Source: Janthinobacterium sp. B9-8 (GTDB taxonomy: Bacteria > Pseudomonadota > Gammaproteobacteria > Burkholderiales > Chitinibacteraceae). From it: a stretch of 64,000 bases of DNA. The first letter of the stretch is position 1, and each line of letters starts with the position of its first letter. The notes under the pieces are model-generated. The model did no database searches. It was not told the origin of the DNA and saw nothing but the letters and a program-made list of their open reading frames with translations. The translations under genes and the position numbers were made by a program. This document shows positions 1 to 8,993 of the stretch, in pieces. The DNA lies in assembly GCF_000969645.2 (NCBI RefSeq), contig NZ_CP014222.1, forward strand, positions 2,917,740 to 2,981,739. Direction: 5' to 3'.

Positions 1-1867
1 TTTCTAACACGTCTTCCAGTGTGAGCGGCTCAAAGTACAGACGATCCGAGGTATCGTAATCAGTCGATACGGTTTCCGGATTGCAGTTCACCATGATGGT
101 TTCAAAGCCATCTTCACGCAGTGCCAGCGCCGCATGTACGCAGCAGTAATCAAACTCAATCCCTTGGCCGATACGATTTGGGCCACCGCCAAGAATCATA
201 ATTTTGCGATTATTAGTCGGCTGCGCTTCGCACTCTTCTTCATAAGTCGAGTACATATAAGCGGTATCAGTAGAGAACTCGGCCGCACATGTATCCACAC
301 GCTTATAAACAGGGCGGATTTTAAGTGCGTGGCGCGCTTTACGCACCGCGGCTTGGTCGGTATCTAGCAATGAGGCTAAACGACGATCAGAGAAGCCTTT
401 ACGCTTAAGGCGACGCATGGTGGCATAGTCGATGGATTCAACCGACGTGCCACGAATCGCGTTTTCTTCGATTACAAGATCTTCGATCTGGCGCAGGAAC
501 CAAGGATCAATCTTAGTCAGATTAAATACTTCGTCCATGCTCATGCCAACGCGGAAAGCATCGGCCACATACCAAATGCGCTCTGGGCCTGGATTTGCAA
601 TTTCAGCTTCGATCAGGCTGCGATCTGTGGTCATTTCATCAAAACCAGACATGCCGGTTTCTAAGCCACGCAGGGCTTTTTGCATGGATTCTTGCACCGT
701 GCGGCCAATCGCCATCACTTCGCCAACTGACTTCATTTGTGTTGTCAGTTTATTATTGGCTTGTGGGAATTTCTCGAAAGCAAAACGAGGAATTTTAGTC
801 ACAACGTAGTCAATCGAAGGCTCAAACGAGGCCGGTGTTTTGCCACCAGTGATTTCGTTTTGCAATTCATCCAAAGTAAAGCCTACTGCCAGCTTGGCAG
901 CCACTTTAGCAATAGGGAAACCCGTTGCTTTAGAGGCCAATGCTGAAGAGCGGCTGACGCGTGGATTCATTTCAATAACGATCATCTCGCCATTTTCTGG
1001 GTTAGTAGCAAACTGAACGTTTGAACCACCCGTATCCACGCCAATCTCACGCAATACCGCCAAAGAGGCGTTACGCATGATTTGGTATTCTTTATCGGTC
1101 AGCGTTTGCGCGGGGGCCACGGTGATCGAATCACCGGTATGCACGCCCATCGGATCAAAGTTTTCGATTGAGCAGATGATGATGCAATTGTCGGCGCGAT
1201 CGCGCACCACTTCCATCTCGTATTCTTTCCAGCCCAATACCGATTGCTCGATCAGCAATTCATTGGTTGGCGAGGCTTCAAAACCACGATCACAAATTTC
1301 GACGAACTCTTCACGGTTATAAGCAATACCACCGCCCGAGCCACCCATGGTAAACGAAGGGCGAATCAGCGTTGGATAGCCAACCGTCGCCTGCACTGCA
1401 AGCGCTTGTTCCATATTATGTGCAATGCCCGATTTAGGCGTAGACAGCCCAATCTTGGTCATTGCATCTTTAAATTTACCGCGATCTTCGGCCTTATCGA
1501 TGGCATCTGGTTTTGCACCAATCATTTCTACGTTGTACTTTTCCAATACACCGTGACGCCACAGATCCAGCGCACAATTCAATGCCGTCTGGCCGCCCAT
1601 CGTTGGCAGCAAGGCGCATGGACGCTCTTTCTCAATAATTTTTTCAACCATCTGCCAGGTAATTGGCTCGATGTAAGTCACATCCGCCATATTCGGGTCG
1701 GTCATGATGGTGGCAGGATTACTATTCACCAAAATAACGCGGTAACCCTCTTCACGTAGCGCCTTGCACGCTTGCGCTCCGGAATAGTCAAACTCACAAG
1801 CCTGGCCGATCACAATCGGACCAGCGCCAATAATCAGGATGCTTTTTAAATCTGTACGTTTTGGCAT
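1..1867 (-). CDS. carB: carbamoyl-phosphate synthase large subunit, partial (3' end outside window)
   Basis: The reverse strand is open from an ATG at 1867 to the window edge, giving the first 622 residues of CarB (normally about 1,070). CarB makes carbamoyl phosphate from bicarbonate, ATP and the ammonia supplied by CarA, for pyrimidine and arginine synthesis. The N-terminus ([20 protein letters not shown]) and the ATP-grasp segment with [12 protein letters not shown] and [18 protein letters not shown] are characteristic. A second Rossmann-type repeat ([20 protein letters not shown]) begins near the cut edge, as expected for the internally duplicated enzyme. The gene lies 60 bp downstream of carA in the same direction, so the two are very likely an operon. 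The second ATP-grasp half and the MGS-like allosteric domain are not visible. Confidence 0.98.
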   Translation of the reverse strand, partial: MPKRTDLKSILIIGAGPIVIGQACEFDYSGAQACKALREEGYRVILVNSNPATIMTDPNMADVTYIEPITWQMVEKIIEKERPCALLPTMGGQTALNCALDLWRHGVLEKYNVEMIGAKPDAIDKAEDRGKFKDAMTKIGLSTPKSGIAHNMEQALAVQATVGYPTLIRPSFTMGGSGGGIAYNREEFVEICDRGFEASPTNELLIEQSVLGWKEYEMEVVRDRADNCIIICSIENFDPMGVHTGDSITVAPAQTLTDKEYQIMRNASLAVLREIGVDTGGSNVQFATNPENGEMIVIEMNPRVSRSSALASKATGFPIAKVAAKLAVGFTLDELQNEITGGKTPASFEPSIDYVVTKIPRFAFEKFPQANNKLTTQMKSVGEVMAIGRTVQESMQKALRGLETGMSGFDEMTTDRSLIEAEIANPGPERIWYVADAFRVGMSMDEVFNLTKIDPWFLRQIEDLVIEENAIRGTSVESIDYATMRRLKRKGFSDRRLASLLDTDQAAVRKARHALKIRPVYKRVDTCAAEFSTDTAYMYSTYEEECEAQPTNNRKIMILGGGPNRIGQGIEFDYCCVHAALALREDGFETIMVNCNPETVSTDYDTSDRLYFEPLTLEDVLE

Positions 1868-1927
1868 TGCTCTACCCTCAAACCACTTTTCGCTAGGCTG
1901 TGCAACCAAAGCTGCACAGTACGCCCT

Positions 1928-3064
1928 TTACACTGCTGCTTTTTGATCGCGCATCAAGCCGATAAACTTATCAAATAGATAAGCCACATCGGTAGGCCCC
2001 GGGCTTGCTTCCGGGTGCCCCTGGAAAGAAAACGCAGGTTTATCAGTCAAGGCAATTCCTTGCACTGTGCCGTCAAACAGGGAGCGATGCGTCACCGTCA
2101 CATTGGCAGGCAAGCTGGTTTCATCCACCTGAAAGCCGTGATTCTGGCTGGTGATCATCACATGCTTGCTGGCTAAATCTTGCACAGGATGATTTGCGCC
2201 ATGGTGACCAAACTTCATCTTGCTGGTTTTAGCGCCGCTAGCAAGGCCCAATAACTGATGGCCAAGACAGATACCAAATACAGGCAAATCTGCCGCTAGG
2301 ATTTCTTTAATGGCACTAATGGCGTAATCACAAGGCTCGGGATCCCCTGGGCCATTAGATAAAAACACACCATCAGGCTTCAAAGCCAACACTTCACTGG
2401 CAGGTGTTTGAGCCGGCACAATAGTTAATTTGCAGCCGCGTTCAGCCAGCATGCGCAAAATGTTGTACTTCACGCCAAAATCGTAAGCAACAACGTGGAA
2501 TTCTGGATGAGTTTGCTCGGTATAACCCGCGCCCAGCTTCCATTCACGCGTTGACCATGCGAATGATTCTTTGCAACTCACCACTTTCGCTAAATCTTGC
2601 CCAGCCATCGAGCCAAACGACTTGGCTTTTTCGACCGCTGCAGCAGCATCGATATTGTCGCCAGTCACAATACAACCTGGCTGAGCGCCTTTGCTGCGCA
2701 AAATACGAGTGAGCTTACGGGTATCAATATCTGCAATCGCCACAACATTATTCTTAACGAGGTACTCGCCAAGACTCATATCAGAGCGGAAATTAGAATG
2801 TAGGAGCGGCAGATCACGGATGATCAGGCCAGCGGCAAATACGGAATTCGACTCTACATCTTCCGGGCTTACGCCGTAATTACCGATATGTGGGTAGGTC
2901 AAAGTGACCATTTGCTTGGTGTACGAAGGGTCTGTCAGGATTTCCTGATAACCGGTCATCGACGTATTGAACACGACCTCACCAATGGTTGTGCCATCGC
3001 ATCCGATGGAAATACCATGAAAGAGGGTGCCGTCGGCAAGCGCAAGAAGGGCTGGTTTTGACAC
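1928..3064 (-). CDS. carA: carbamoyl-phosphate synthase small (glutaminase) subunit
   Basis: 378 residues, the full family length. CarA hydrolyses glutamine and channels ammonia to CarB. The N-terminal CPSase small-chain domain is followed by a class I glutamine amidotransferase domain with the nucleophile in [11 protein letters not shown] and the catalytic His/Glu in [10 protein letters not shown]. The start is a GTG at 3064, preceded at six bases by GGAG (3071-3074 on the reverse strand). A six-bp hairpin abuts this ribosome site and an intrinsic-terminator-like hairpin lies further upstream, so leader control of carAB is possible but not shown. Confidence 0.98.
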   Translation of the reverse strand: MSKPALLALADGTLFHGISIGCDGTTIGEVVFNTSMTGYQEILTDPSYTKQMVTLTYPHIGNYGVSPEDVESNSVFAAGLIIRDLPLLHSNFRSDMSLGEYLVKNNVVAIADIDTRKLTRILRSKGAQPGCIVTGDNIDAAAAVEKAKSFGSMAGQDLAKVVSCKESFAWSTREWKLGAGYTEQTHPEFHVVAYDFGVKYNILRMLAERGCKLTIVPAQTPASEVLALKPDGVFLSNGPGDPEPCDYAISAIKEILAADLPVFGICLGHQLLGLASGAKTSKMKFGHHGANHPVQDLASKHVMITSQNHGFQVDETSLPANVTVTHRSLFDGTVQGIALTDKPAFSFQGHPEASPGPTDVAYLFDKFIGLMRDQKAAV

Positions 3065-3074
3065 AGGCGGCTCC

Positions 3075-3089
3075 TGGGCGTTGCGCCCA
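3075..3089 (-). promoter_or_regulatory. hairpin abutting the carA ribosome binding site
   Basis: On the reverse strand TGGGCG-CAA-CGCCCA forms a perfect six-bp stem with a three-base loop that ends right at the AGGAG of carA. Such a stem could influence ribosome access. This is inference; no known CarA leader motif was recognised. Confidence 0.35.
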
Positions 3090-3125
3090 CAAGATTGAGT
3101 TCGGATATTTCTGAGGATGGCAAAA

Positions 3126-3147
3126 CGGGATAGCTTCCGCTATCCCG
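3126..3147 (-). terminator. intrinsic terminator-like hairpin between gpx and carA
   Basis: CGGGATAG-CGGAAG-CTATCCCG on the reverse strand is a perfect eight-bp stem followed by TTTT. It lies 87 bp after the glutathione peroxidase stop and 62 bp before the carA start. It most simply ends the peroxidase transcript, but it could act as an attenuator if the carA promoter lies upstream of it. Confidence 0.6.
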
Positions 3148-3233
3148 CATGCACAAAATTGAGCCACATTCTACCGCAAAAGCCCTTATCCATCAACGTA
3201 ATAAGGCAAAGCTATCAGGAATAGCAGACATCC

Positions 3234-3716
3234 TTACAGCAGCTTTTCAATCTCGGCACTTAGATCTTCTGGTTTTGTCATCGGAGCAAAGCGATCAACC
3301 ACTTTACCTTGCTTATCTAGTAAAAATTTACTGAAATTCCATTTCACCGCCTCAATGCCCAACAAACCCGGCTTCTCTTCCTTCAACCAAGTAAAGAGCG
3401 GCGAAGCGTTTTCACCGTTCACATCCAGCTTGGCAAACAGCGGAAAACTCACGTTAAATTTAGTCGTACAAAAATCCAGAATTTCCGCCTCACTACCCGG
3501 TTCTTGCGCACCGAACTGATTGCACGGAAAGCCCAGCACCACCAAGCCACGGTCTTTATACTGCTCATAGAGCGCTTGTAAACCTTCGTACTGCGGGGTA
3601 AAACCACATTGGCTTGCCACATTCACCACTAGAACCACTGAACCGGTGTACTGAGCCAAATCAACCGTTTCCCCTGCTATGCCTTGCACGCTAAAATTAC
3701 CGATATTGCTCATCAT
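3234..3716 (-). CDS. glutathione peroxidase family protein (BtuE/GPx-like)
   Basis: 160 residues, the usual length of bacterial cysteine-type glutathione peroxidases, which reduce hydroperoxides using glutathione or thioredoxin. The peroxidatic Cys37 sits in NVASQCGFTPQY; the conserved Gln and Trp of the active site are in FPCNQFGAQEPG and VKWNFSKFLLD. There is no signal peptide, so the enzyme is cytoplasmic. AAGGAT precedes the ATGATG start. The start codon is only 20 bp from that of the divergent DUF1841 gene, so the promoter must overlap that gene's 5' region or coding sequence. Confidence 0.95.
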   Translation of the reverse strand: MMSNIGNFSVQGIAGETVDLAQYTGSVVLVVNVASQCGFTPQYEGLQALYEQYKDRGLVVLGFPCNQFGAQEPGSEAEILDFCTTKFNVSFPLFAKLDVNGENASPLFTWLKEEKPGLLGIEAVKWNFSKFLLDKQGKVVDRFAPMTKPEDLSAEIEKLL

Positions 3717-3736
3717 TTATCCTTAGTAGAGAAAAT

Positions 3737-4171
3737 ATGTTATTTAACCCGTCCCGCGATGAAGCCCGCCGCTTTTTTATTCAAGCATGGCAAAAGCATC
3801 AGGCGAATGTGCCGCTGGCCGATATCGAAAAAATAATCGCGGGCATTTTGCTGCACCACCCCGAGTACCAGCCGATTCTATCTGAAGAATACTTAGATAA
3901 AGACTGGCCGCCAGAATATGGCGAAACCAATCCTTTTTTACATATCAGCATGCATCTGGCGATTGAAGAACAAATCTCGATCGACCAGCCTGTTGGCGTC
4001 AAAGCCTTATACCAGCAGCTCTGCGAAAAATTATCACTAGAGCACACGGCCCTGCACGCCATGATGGATGGTTTAGGTGAAATGATGTGGCAAGCCCAAA
4101 GAAACCAAACCCCACCCGACCCGGAAGTATATTTAGAAATACTGCGTTTTAAGGTGGGGCAGCTTAAGTAA
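3737..4171 (+). CDS. DUF1841 family protein
   Basis: 144 residues. The opening MLFNPSRDEARRFFIQAW and the segment HPEYQPILSEEYLDKDWPPE are typical of DUF1841, a family of unknown function common in beta- and gammaproteobacteria. It is soluble, without a signal peptide or membrane segment, and rich in acidic residues and histidines (HLAIEEQISID, LEHTALHAMMDGLGEMMWQAQR). It diverges from the glutathione peroxidase gene across 20 bp and converges on the BepA-like protease gene, whose stop codon is 13 bp away. The function is not known. Confidence 0.85.
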   Translation: MLFNPSRDEARRFFIQAWQKHQANVPLADIEKIIAGILLHHPEYQPILSEEYLDKDWPPEYGETNPFLHISMHLAIEEQISIDQPVGVKALYQQLCEKLSLEHTALHAMMDGLGEMMWQAQRNQTPPDPEVYLEILRFKVGQLK

Positions 4172-4183
4172 GGAGTAACTTCC

Positions 4184-5620
4184 TCACTTAAGCGGTATCA
4201 GCTCTTGCTTTAGCTCTTTTAAACGCGCCTCAATCGCCGATAAAAGATAAAAATCACCACCACCTGCGTTTTGCGCCTGCTGCAGCTGCTCTATCGCGGC
4301 GGTATATTCGCCCAGACGGCTGTAATACTCAGCTTGAGCCTGATGCTGGCGTACCGCATCGCCTCGTGCATTTTGGATTTTAGAAATACGCTGCCAGATA
4401 TAAGCATCAGAAGGATAAAGCTCGCTCGCGTATTGGGCGCTGGCTAAGGCCTCGCTCAATTGCTGATTAGCAATCAACGCGTCAATCTCACCATAAACCA
4501 GTGCGCGGCTGGCGGGAAAGCGTTTACTGGCCTCTTTAAATATTTGCAGCGCGTCACTGGGGCGCTTTTGCGCCAAACGGATGCTGCCCGCCAAATACTC
4601 TAATGAGGAGTGTGTTTTGCCCAAGGCTTGTTTGGATTGTTGCAATGTGGCCCATGCGGCGTCAGCATCAAATGCCCTTAGCTGCGCCAAAGCCAAGCCA
4701 TATAAGTGCGAAGGCAAATGGCCGTACTTTTTTTCGCTCAATGTCTTACGGTAATATTCCAAGGCATCTTGCTCATCCATCTGCAAGAATCGCGCTTTTT
4801 CGCGCACAAATAAGAAATCTAAGGAATCTTTAAACTGCTGGTAAGGCTTATCTTTTAAGCGTGCTTGCGCGTCGCTAATCCGCTTATAAGTCACCGGGTG
4901 AGTACGCAAAAACTCCGGTGCATTGCCCTCCCCCAGCCGTGAGTTCTTTTGCATGCGATCAAAAAAAGTAGGCATCGCCGCCTGATCAAAACCAGCTTTT
5001 TGCAAAGTTTGCATGCCGATTCGGTCCGCCTCTTGCTCAAACATATAGGTGTAATCGAGCTGGCGCTGAATCATATAGGCTTGGCTGCCCATCAAGCCCG
5101 CCATTGCCACGTCCCCTTTGCCCGCACTCGCAGCCACAATGGCTAAACCTAAAGCGGCCAACGTAACCCAAGGTGCCATTTTTTGCCCTTCTAAAAGACG
5201 GGCAAAGTGATGCTGGGTGACGTGGGCAATTTCGTGCGACAGCACCGAAGCCAGCTCTGATTCATGCTGAGCCAGCACAATTAAGCCGGTATGCACCCCT
5301 ACCAGACCGCCGGGTATGGCAAAAGCATTGATACTGCGATCGAGCATAGGAAAAAAAACAAATTGGACTCCAGTTTCACCACTGGCATCGAGTAAACGCC
5401 CGCCCAGCTGCCTTAGATAAGCAACCAGCTCCGGGTCTTCGCTCATTGCACCGCTGCGCCGTAACTCACGCATGGCCGACTCGCCAATTTGCCGTTCCTG
5501 CAAAGGGCTTAAGCCTTCTTGTGAAGATTCACCCAAATTGGGTAGCTGCACATCAGCCTGCAAGGGCGCAGAAATCAAGCTTGCAGCCAGAATCAATGCC
5601 AATAAACGTCGAGACAACAA
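4184..5620 (-). CDS. bepA: M48 family periplasmic metalloprotease with TPR repeats (BepA/YfgC-like)
   Basis: 478 residues, close to E. coli BepA (487). BepA acts in the periplasm in assembly and quality control of the LptD/BAM outer-membrane machinery. A signal peptide covers residues 1 to about 22 (LILAASLISAPLQADVQLP). The gluzincin motif is HEIAHVTQHH, with the third zinc ligand in EQEADRIGMQ. The C-terminal half consists of TPR-like helical repeats (SRALVYGEIDALIANQQLSE and following). yqaA and cyaY lie upstream on the same strand, 44 bp away. The symbol is by family resemblance; the paralogue LoiP is much shorter and less likely. Confidence 0.9.
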   Translation of the reverse strand: MLSRRLLALILAASLISAPLQADVQLPNLGESSQEGLSPLQERQIGESAMRELRRSGAMSEDPELVAYLRQLGGRLLDASGETGVQFVFFPMLDRSINAFAIPGGLVGVHTGLIVLAQHESELASVLSHEIAHVTQHHFARLLEGQKMAPWVTLAALGLAIVAASAGKGDVAMAGLMGSQAYMIQRQLDYTYMFEQEADRIGMQTLQKAGFDQAAMPTFFDRMQKNSRLGEGNAPEFLRTHPVTYKRISDAQARLKDKPYQQFKDSLDFLFVREKARFLQMDEQDALEYYRKTLSEKKYGHLPSHLYGLALAQLRAFDADAAWATLQQSKQALGKTHSSLEYLAGSIRLAQKRPSDALQIFKEASKRFPASRALVYGEIDALIANQQLSEALASAQYASELYPSDAYIWQRISKIQNARGDAVRQHQAQAEYYSRLGEYTAAIEQLQQAQNAGGGDFYLLSAIEARLKELKQELIPLK

Positions 5621-5632
5621 ATTAAGCTCCTA

Positions 5633-5652
5633 CAGCCTGTCGGACTTTTTAG
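5633..5652. repeat. partial terminal-repeat copy of the 157-bp MITE-like element
   Basis: CAGCCTGTCGGACTTTTTAG matches the end of the element at 34711-34867 in about 17 of 20 positions. It lies in the 44-bp gap between yqaA and the BepA-like gene. No second end is visible nearby, so this is a remnant or a chance match. Confidence 0.4.
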
Positions 5653-5664
5653 ACTGATCTATAT

Positions 5665-6096
5665 CTAAGTGAGCAATCTTGCAGGGCTGTCGACCAACCA
5701 GCTCGCTGCACCTACAAGCACCAGATAGCGTGCGACCTTACCCAACAACATCCACAGTGCAACTTGCCGCCAAGGCCAACGCAGCCAACCGGCCACACCA
5801 CATAAAACATCGCCTACCACCGGCAGCCAAGTCAGCAACAAACTCACTGGGCCAATTCTCTGCGCCCAAGCTACAGCCTTGCCTTGGGGGGCAGCAGGCA
5901 GGCGACGCCCCATCCATACTGTGAGCAAGCCGCCCAAGGTATTACCCGCCGTAACTACCAATAAGGCAGGAATTAATCCCTGAGAATTAAAATGCAGATA
6001 AGCCAAGAGGGCCGCTTCAGAATTACCCGGCAACAAAGTGGCAGATAAAAAAGCCGAAGCAAATAAGCCCGATAGCCACGCTGGCTCAACAATCAA
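5665..6096 (-). CDS. yqaA: YqaA family inner-membrane protein (DedA/VTT-like)
   Basis: 143 residues, matching E. coli YqaA. It is strongly hydrophobic with about four membrane segments and the VTT/DedA signatures: SATLLPGNSEAALLAYL near the N-terminus and a glycine-rich GNTLGGLLTVWMGRRLP segment. DedA-type proteins are linked to undecaprenyl-phosphate or phospholipid translocation; the role of YqaA itself is not settled. Its start overlaps the cyaY stop by four bases, so the two are translationally coupled. Confidence 0.85.
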   Translation of the reverse strand: MIVEPAWLSGLFASAFLSATLLPGNSEAALLAYLHFNSQGLIPALLVVTAGNTLGGLLTVWMGRRLPAAPQGKAVAWAQRIGPVSLLLTWLPVVGDVLCGVAGWLRWPWRQVALWMLLGKVARYLVLVGAASWLVDSPARLLT

Positions 6097-6404
6097 AAGC
6101 GAAAATCTTCTTTAGCATGAGCGCTGATTGCCGTGCTTAAGTCAGCAAAAAACTCTCCTGCTTCACGGGTGCTTTGCCAAACGCCACCCTGCAAGCGATA
6201 GTGATAACCGCCAGAGCGTGCTGCAATCCAAAGCTCCTGGTTGGCTGCGTGGCGATTTACAATAATTTTGCTACGATCTTCAAACTCGATTTCTAATACA
6301 TTGCCAGAGAGCAAGGTATCTACATCCAGCTCGCTATCATCCAGTGCCGCTTCAATTTTTGCGAATACGCTATCGCTGAGGTCAAGAAACTCGGACTCGG
6401 TCAT
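6093..6404 (-). CDS. cyaY: iron donor protein CyaY (frataxin homologue)
   Basis: 103 residues, the normal CyaY length. The protein binds iron and modulates IscS in Fe-S cluster assembly. The acidic first helix (FAKIEAALDDSELDVDTLLSG), the beta-sheet segment VLEIEFEDRSKIIVNRH and the signature ELWIAARSGGYHYRL are all present. It diverges from lptM across about 60 bp, an order common in proteobacteria where lptM-lysA-dapF follow on the opposite strand. Confidence 0.96.
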   Translation of the reverse strand: MTESEFLDLSDSVFAKIEAALDDSELDVDTLLSGNVLEIEFEDRSKIIVNRHAANQELWIAARSGGYHYRLQGGVWQSTREAGEFFADLSTAISAHAKEDFRF

Positions 6405-6466
6405 TCAATCTATTCCCTGCATGTTAGAATTGCGATTCTGCCACTAAATACTGACTAGTAGCCAAA

Positions 6467-6592
6467 ATGATACGTGCGCTGTTATTACTATTGACCATTG
6501 CCACTCTTACAGCCTGCGGTTTTAAAGGTGGCCTTTATCTACCTGAAAAGCCTGCCAGCACCACGGCCAGTGCGCCAGCTGCATCCAAATAA
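6467..6592 (+). CDS. lptM: LPS translocon maturation chaperone LptM (YifL-like lipoprotein)
   Basis: A 41-residue ORF, too short for most gene callers. It has a lipoprotein signal (LLLLLTIATLTAC, lipid-modified Cys15) followed by GFKGGLYLPEKPAS, the short conserved core of LptM/YifL. LptM mimics LPS to help oxidative maturation of LptD at the outer membrane. It normally stands just before lysA; here a reverse-strand Lrp-type gene separates the two. No strong ribosome site is visible. Confidence 0.85.
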   Translation: MIRALLLLLTIATLTACGFKGGLYLPEKPASTTASAPAASK

Positions 6593-6648
6593 ACGAGCAT
6601 AGCGACATATCGTGCCTACATGATGACCATACAATTCAATTCGACAGA

Positions 6649-6674
6649 GTGGGCACCAAAACGTGCCCGCCCTA
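6649..6674 (-). repeat. GTAGGGCGGGCA hairpin repeat forming the 3' end of the Lrp-type gene
   Basis: On the reverse strand the sequence reads GTAGGGCGGGCAC-GTTTTG-GTGCCCAC. The TAG of the leading GTAG is the stop codon of the Lrp-type gene. The eight-bp stem has one G-T pair. Similar elements follow yaeQ, putA and orn. It probably acts as a terminator or a 3'-end stabiliser. Confidence 0.7.
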
Positions 6675-7118
6675 CACGATAGAAATCGTTTTCCCCAGCA
6701 CATGGGTGGTTAAAACAATAGCGGTAGAGGTCGAACCAAAAGCATTCAGCTCATTAATAATGCGCTGCAAGTGCTCTACATCGGTGGCCAGCACCCGCAT
6801 GACTGCGCCATCCTCACCCGTCACCGTATAGCAATCAATAATCTCAGGGCAATCTGCCACAAATTGCGCATAGGGCCTGCCTTGCTGGGTGGATAGCCGA
6901 ATCATCGCGGTAATCTGATAGCCCAAAGCCTTGGGATTAATATCGGCCCGATAGCCGCGAATTACATTGCTGCTCTCTAATCTTTTAATTCGCTCGGAAA
7001 CCGCAGGCTGGCTCAGGTGCACTTGCCGCCCTATTTCGGCGTGTGACATCCGTGCATCGGTCTGCAAAATTTGCAGGATTTTCTGGTCAAAAAGGTCGAT
7101 TTTCGGATTCATAAGCAT
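6672..7118 (-). CDS. Lrp/AsnC family transcriptional regulator
   Basis: 148 residues. An N-terminal winged helix-turn-helix (KIDLFDQKILQILQTDARMS ... LSQPAVSERIKRLESSNVI) is followed by a RAM/ACT-like effector domain. Lrp-type proteins bind amino acids and form octamers on DNA. The gene diverges from lysA across a 121-bp gap that holds a perfect seven-bp inverted repeat, so lysA is the likely target, with lysine or diaminopimelate as possible ligand (inference). A second ATG at 7112 has a slightly better ribosome site and may be the true start. The stop codon lies in a hairpin repeat. Confidence 0.93.
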   Translation of the reverse strand: MLMNPKIDLFDQKILQILQTDARMSHAEIGRQVHLSQPAVSERIKRLESSNVIRGYRADINPKALGYQITAMIRLSTQQGRPYAQFVADCPEIIDCYTVTGEDGAVMRVLATDVEHLQRIINELNAFGSTSTAIVLTTHVLGKTISIV

Positions 7119-7154
7119 ACTCGGTTTATTTCCAGTGAAACTCTGGGTAAATCT

Positions 7155-7175
7155 GGCATTTACTTATGAAATGCC
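7155..7175. promoter_or_regulatory. inverted repeat between lrp-type gene and lysA (candidate operator)
   Basis: GGCATTT-ACTTATG-AAATGCC is a perfect seven-bp inverted repeat with a seven-base spacer in the divergent gap. Its size suits binding by an Lrp-family dimer. There is no T-run, so it is not a terminator. The operator role is inferred from position only. Confidence 0.4.
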
Positions 7176-7239
7176 CTGTATTCCAAACGAATACCTTGCT
7201 AAATTATAAGTCCATTATATCTACTTACTGCGCCAAGCC

Positions 7240-8472
7240 ATGATATCAAATTGCCAGATTGCCCAGATTGCCGACCAATTTTCTACCCCTTGCTGGGCCT
7301 ATGATGCGGCAACCATTCGGGCACAAATTGCTCGTCTGCGTCAATTTGATGTGATTCGCTTTGCGCAAAAAGCCTCCAGCAATATCCATTTACTCAAACT
7401 CATGCGTGAAGAAGGCGTGCTGGTAGATTCAGTTTCGCTGGGCGAAGTCGAGCGTGCGCTGGCGGCAGGCTTTGTACCTGATAGCCATGCCAAACATGCG
7501 CCGATTGTTTTTACCGCCGATCTTTTAGATAAAAAAGCACTGGCGCGCGTGGTTGAGCTCAATATTCCGGTGAACTGTGGCTCGCCACAAATGCTAGAAC
7601 AACTAGGGCAAGCGCACGCGGGTCATTCAGTTTGGCTACGCATCAACCCCGGCTTTGGCCACGGGCACAGCCGTAAAACCAATACCGGTGGCGAGCAAAG
7701 TAAGCATGGCATCTGGTTTAAGCATTTAGCAGAAAGCCTAGCGCTGATCGCCCAGTACAAACTCAAGCTCATCGGCCTGCATATGCATATTGGTTCGGGC
7801 GTCGATTACGATCATTTGCAAAGCGTTTGCGATGCAATGATTGCCCAGGTAAAAACCTGCGCTCAGGATTTATCAGCGATTTCGATTGGCGGTGGCTTAT
7901 CGATTCCCTACCAAGTAGGGGATGCGATTGTTGATACCGATCATTACTTCCAGATTTGGGATAAAGCGCGTCAGGAAATTGAAACGCATTTAGGCCACAA
8001 GATCAGCATGGAAATCGAACCTGGCCGCTTTTTAGTGGCGCAATCGGGCTGCTTGATTTCTGAACTACGCGCGCAAAAACAAGTGGGGAGCAACTTCTTT
8101 GCCTTGGTCGACGCAGGCTTTAATGATCTGGCCCGCCCAGCAATGTATGGCAGCTATCACCGCATCAGCAGCTATGCACCGGATGGCTCGCCACGCAGCG
8201 GCGCACTTCGCCCCACCGTTGTAGCCGGGCCTTTATGCGAATCAGGCGATGTATTTACCCAGATTGAAGGCGGGGAAGTCACTACTCAGGATTTACCAAG
8301 CTGCGAGATAGGCGATTTGCTGGTGTTTCACGACACCGGCGCATACGGCGCCAGCATGTCGTCCAATTACAACTCTCGGCCATTAATCCCTGAAGTGTTA
8401 GTCGATGGCGATCAAATCACCCAAATCCGCCGCCGCCAAACGGTGCAGGAATTGATTGCGCTGGAAATGTAA
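7240..8472 (+). CDS. lysA: diaminopimelate decarboxylase
   Basis: 410 residues. PLP-dependent fold-III decarboxylase that converts meso-diaminopimelate to lysine, the last step of the pathway. The PLP lysine is Lys44 in IRFAQKASSN; HMHIGSG, SIGGGLSIPY, EIEPGRFLVAQSG, PLCESGDVFTQ and YGASMSSNYNSRP are the cofactor and substrate-binding blocks. From memory these stretches are strikingly close to the E. coli LysA type. The usual betaproteobacterial neighbour dapF is not downstream; instead a convergent nuclease gene follows. Confidence 0.96.
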   Translation: MISNCQIAQIADQFSTPCWAYDAATIRAQIARLRQFDVIRFAQKASSNIHLLKLMREEGVLVDSVSLGEVERALAAGFVPDSHAKHAPIVFTADLLDKKALARVVELNIPVNCGSPQMLEQLGQAHAGHSVWLRINPGFGHGHSRKTNTGGEQSKHGIWFKHLAESLALIAQYKLKLIGLHMHIGSGVDYDHLQSVCDAMIAQVKTCAQDLSAISIGGGLSIPYQVGDAIVDTDHYFQIWDKARQEIETHLGHKISMEIEPGRFLVAQSGCLISELRAQKQVGSNFFALVDAGFNDLARPAMYGSYHRISSYAPDGSPRSGALRPTVVAGPLCESGDVFTQIEGGEVTTQDLPSCEIGDLLVFHDTGAYGASMSSNYNSRPLIPEVLVDGDQITQIRRRQTVQELIALEM

Positions 8473-8492
8473 GCGCTTCATCACGGCCCTTT

Positions 8493-8993
8493 TTAATTCA
8501 CCTTGTGCGCCTTGCGATAATCCCAAGGCGGCACAGGCCCACTTTCTTGCCAAAGCCCTATTTTGGCCTGCCGAGCTTGCTGCTCTAAACTTTGGTAGTG
8601 CTCAAAATCGACCGTGCTTTGCTTACCTTTAGCAAAGTGCTGATAGTGCCAGGCAAAGCCCGCCTTAATTTGCTCGCTATTTATATCTGTATTTTTTAAA
8701 TGCAATACCACCACTCGGCGCTGATAACGATCGCTATCTATTACCTGCACTTGAACTCGCTTCTGATAAACCCATCGATCCAGATGACGCCGCGCCTCGC
8801 TACCAAAAGGCTGGCTGTATTCTGGCGCATCGATAAAAGCCAAGCGCAACTGATGCTCTTGATTTTTATCATCACGAATCACCAGCGAATCCCCATCCAT
8901 CACCTTAATCACAAGACCAGATATCAATGTATTCGAGGCTTGCTCTGCCCTGCAGGCGCTGAGTAACAAAATCAGCAAACATCCTCGCCACAT
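8493..8993 (-). CDS. thermonuclease (SNase) family lipoprotein
   Basis: 166 residues from the preferred ATG at 8993; an in-frame ATG exists at 9011. A short lipoprotein signal (WRGCLLILLLSAC) implies membrane anchoring. The SNase fold follows, with DGDSL, LRLAFIDAPE, GSEARRHLD and RYQRRVV holding the calcium and catalytic Asp/Arg/Glu/Arg positions of staphylococcal nuclease. Unlike the secreted staphylococcal enzyme this form is probably tethered, suiting degradation of DNA or RNA outside the cytoplasm (inference). It converges on lysA. Confidence 0.9.
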   Translation of the reverse strand: MWRGCLLILLLSACRAEQASNTLISGLVIKVMDGDSLVIRDDKNQEHQLRLAFIDAPEYSQPFGSEARRHLDRWVYQKRVQVQVIDSDRYQRRVVVLHLKNTDINSEQIKAGFAWHYQHFAKGKQSTVDFEHYQSLEQQARQAKIGLWQESGPVPPWDYRKAHKVN

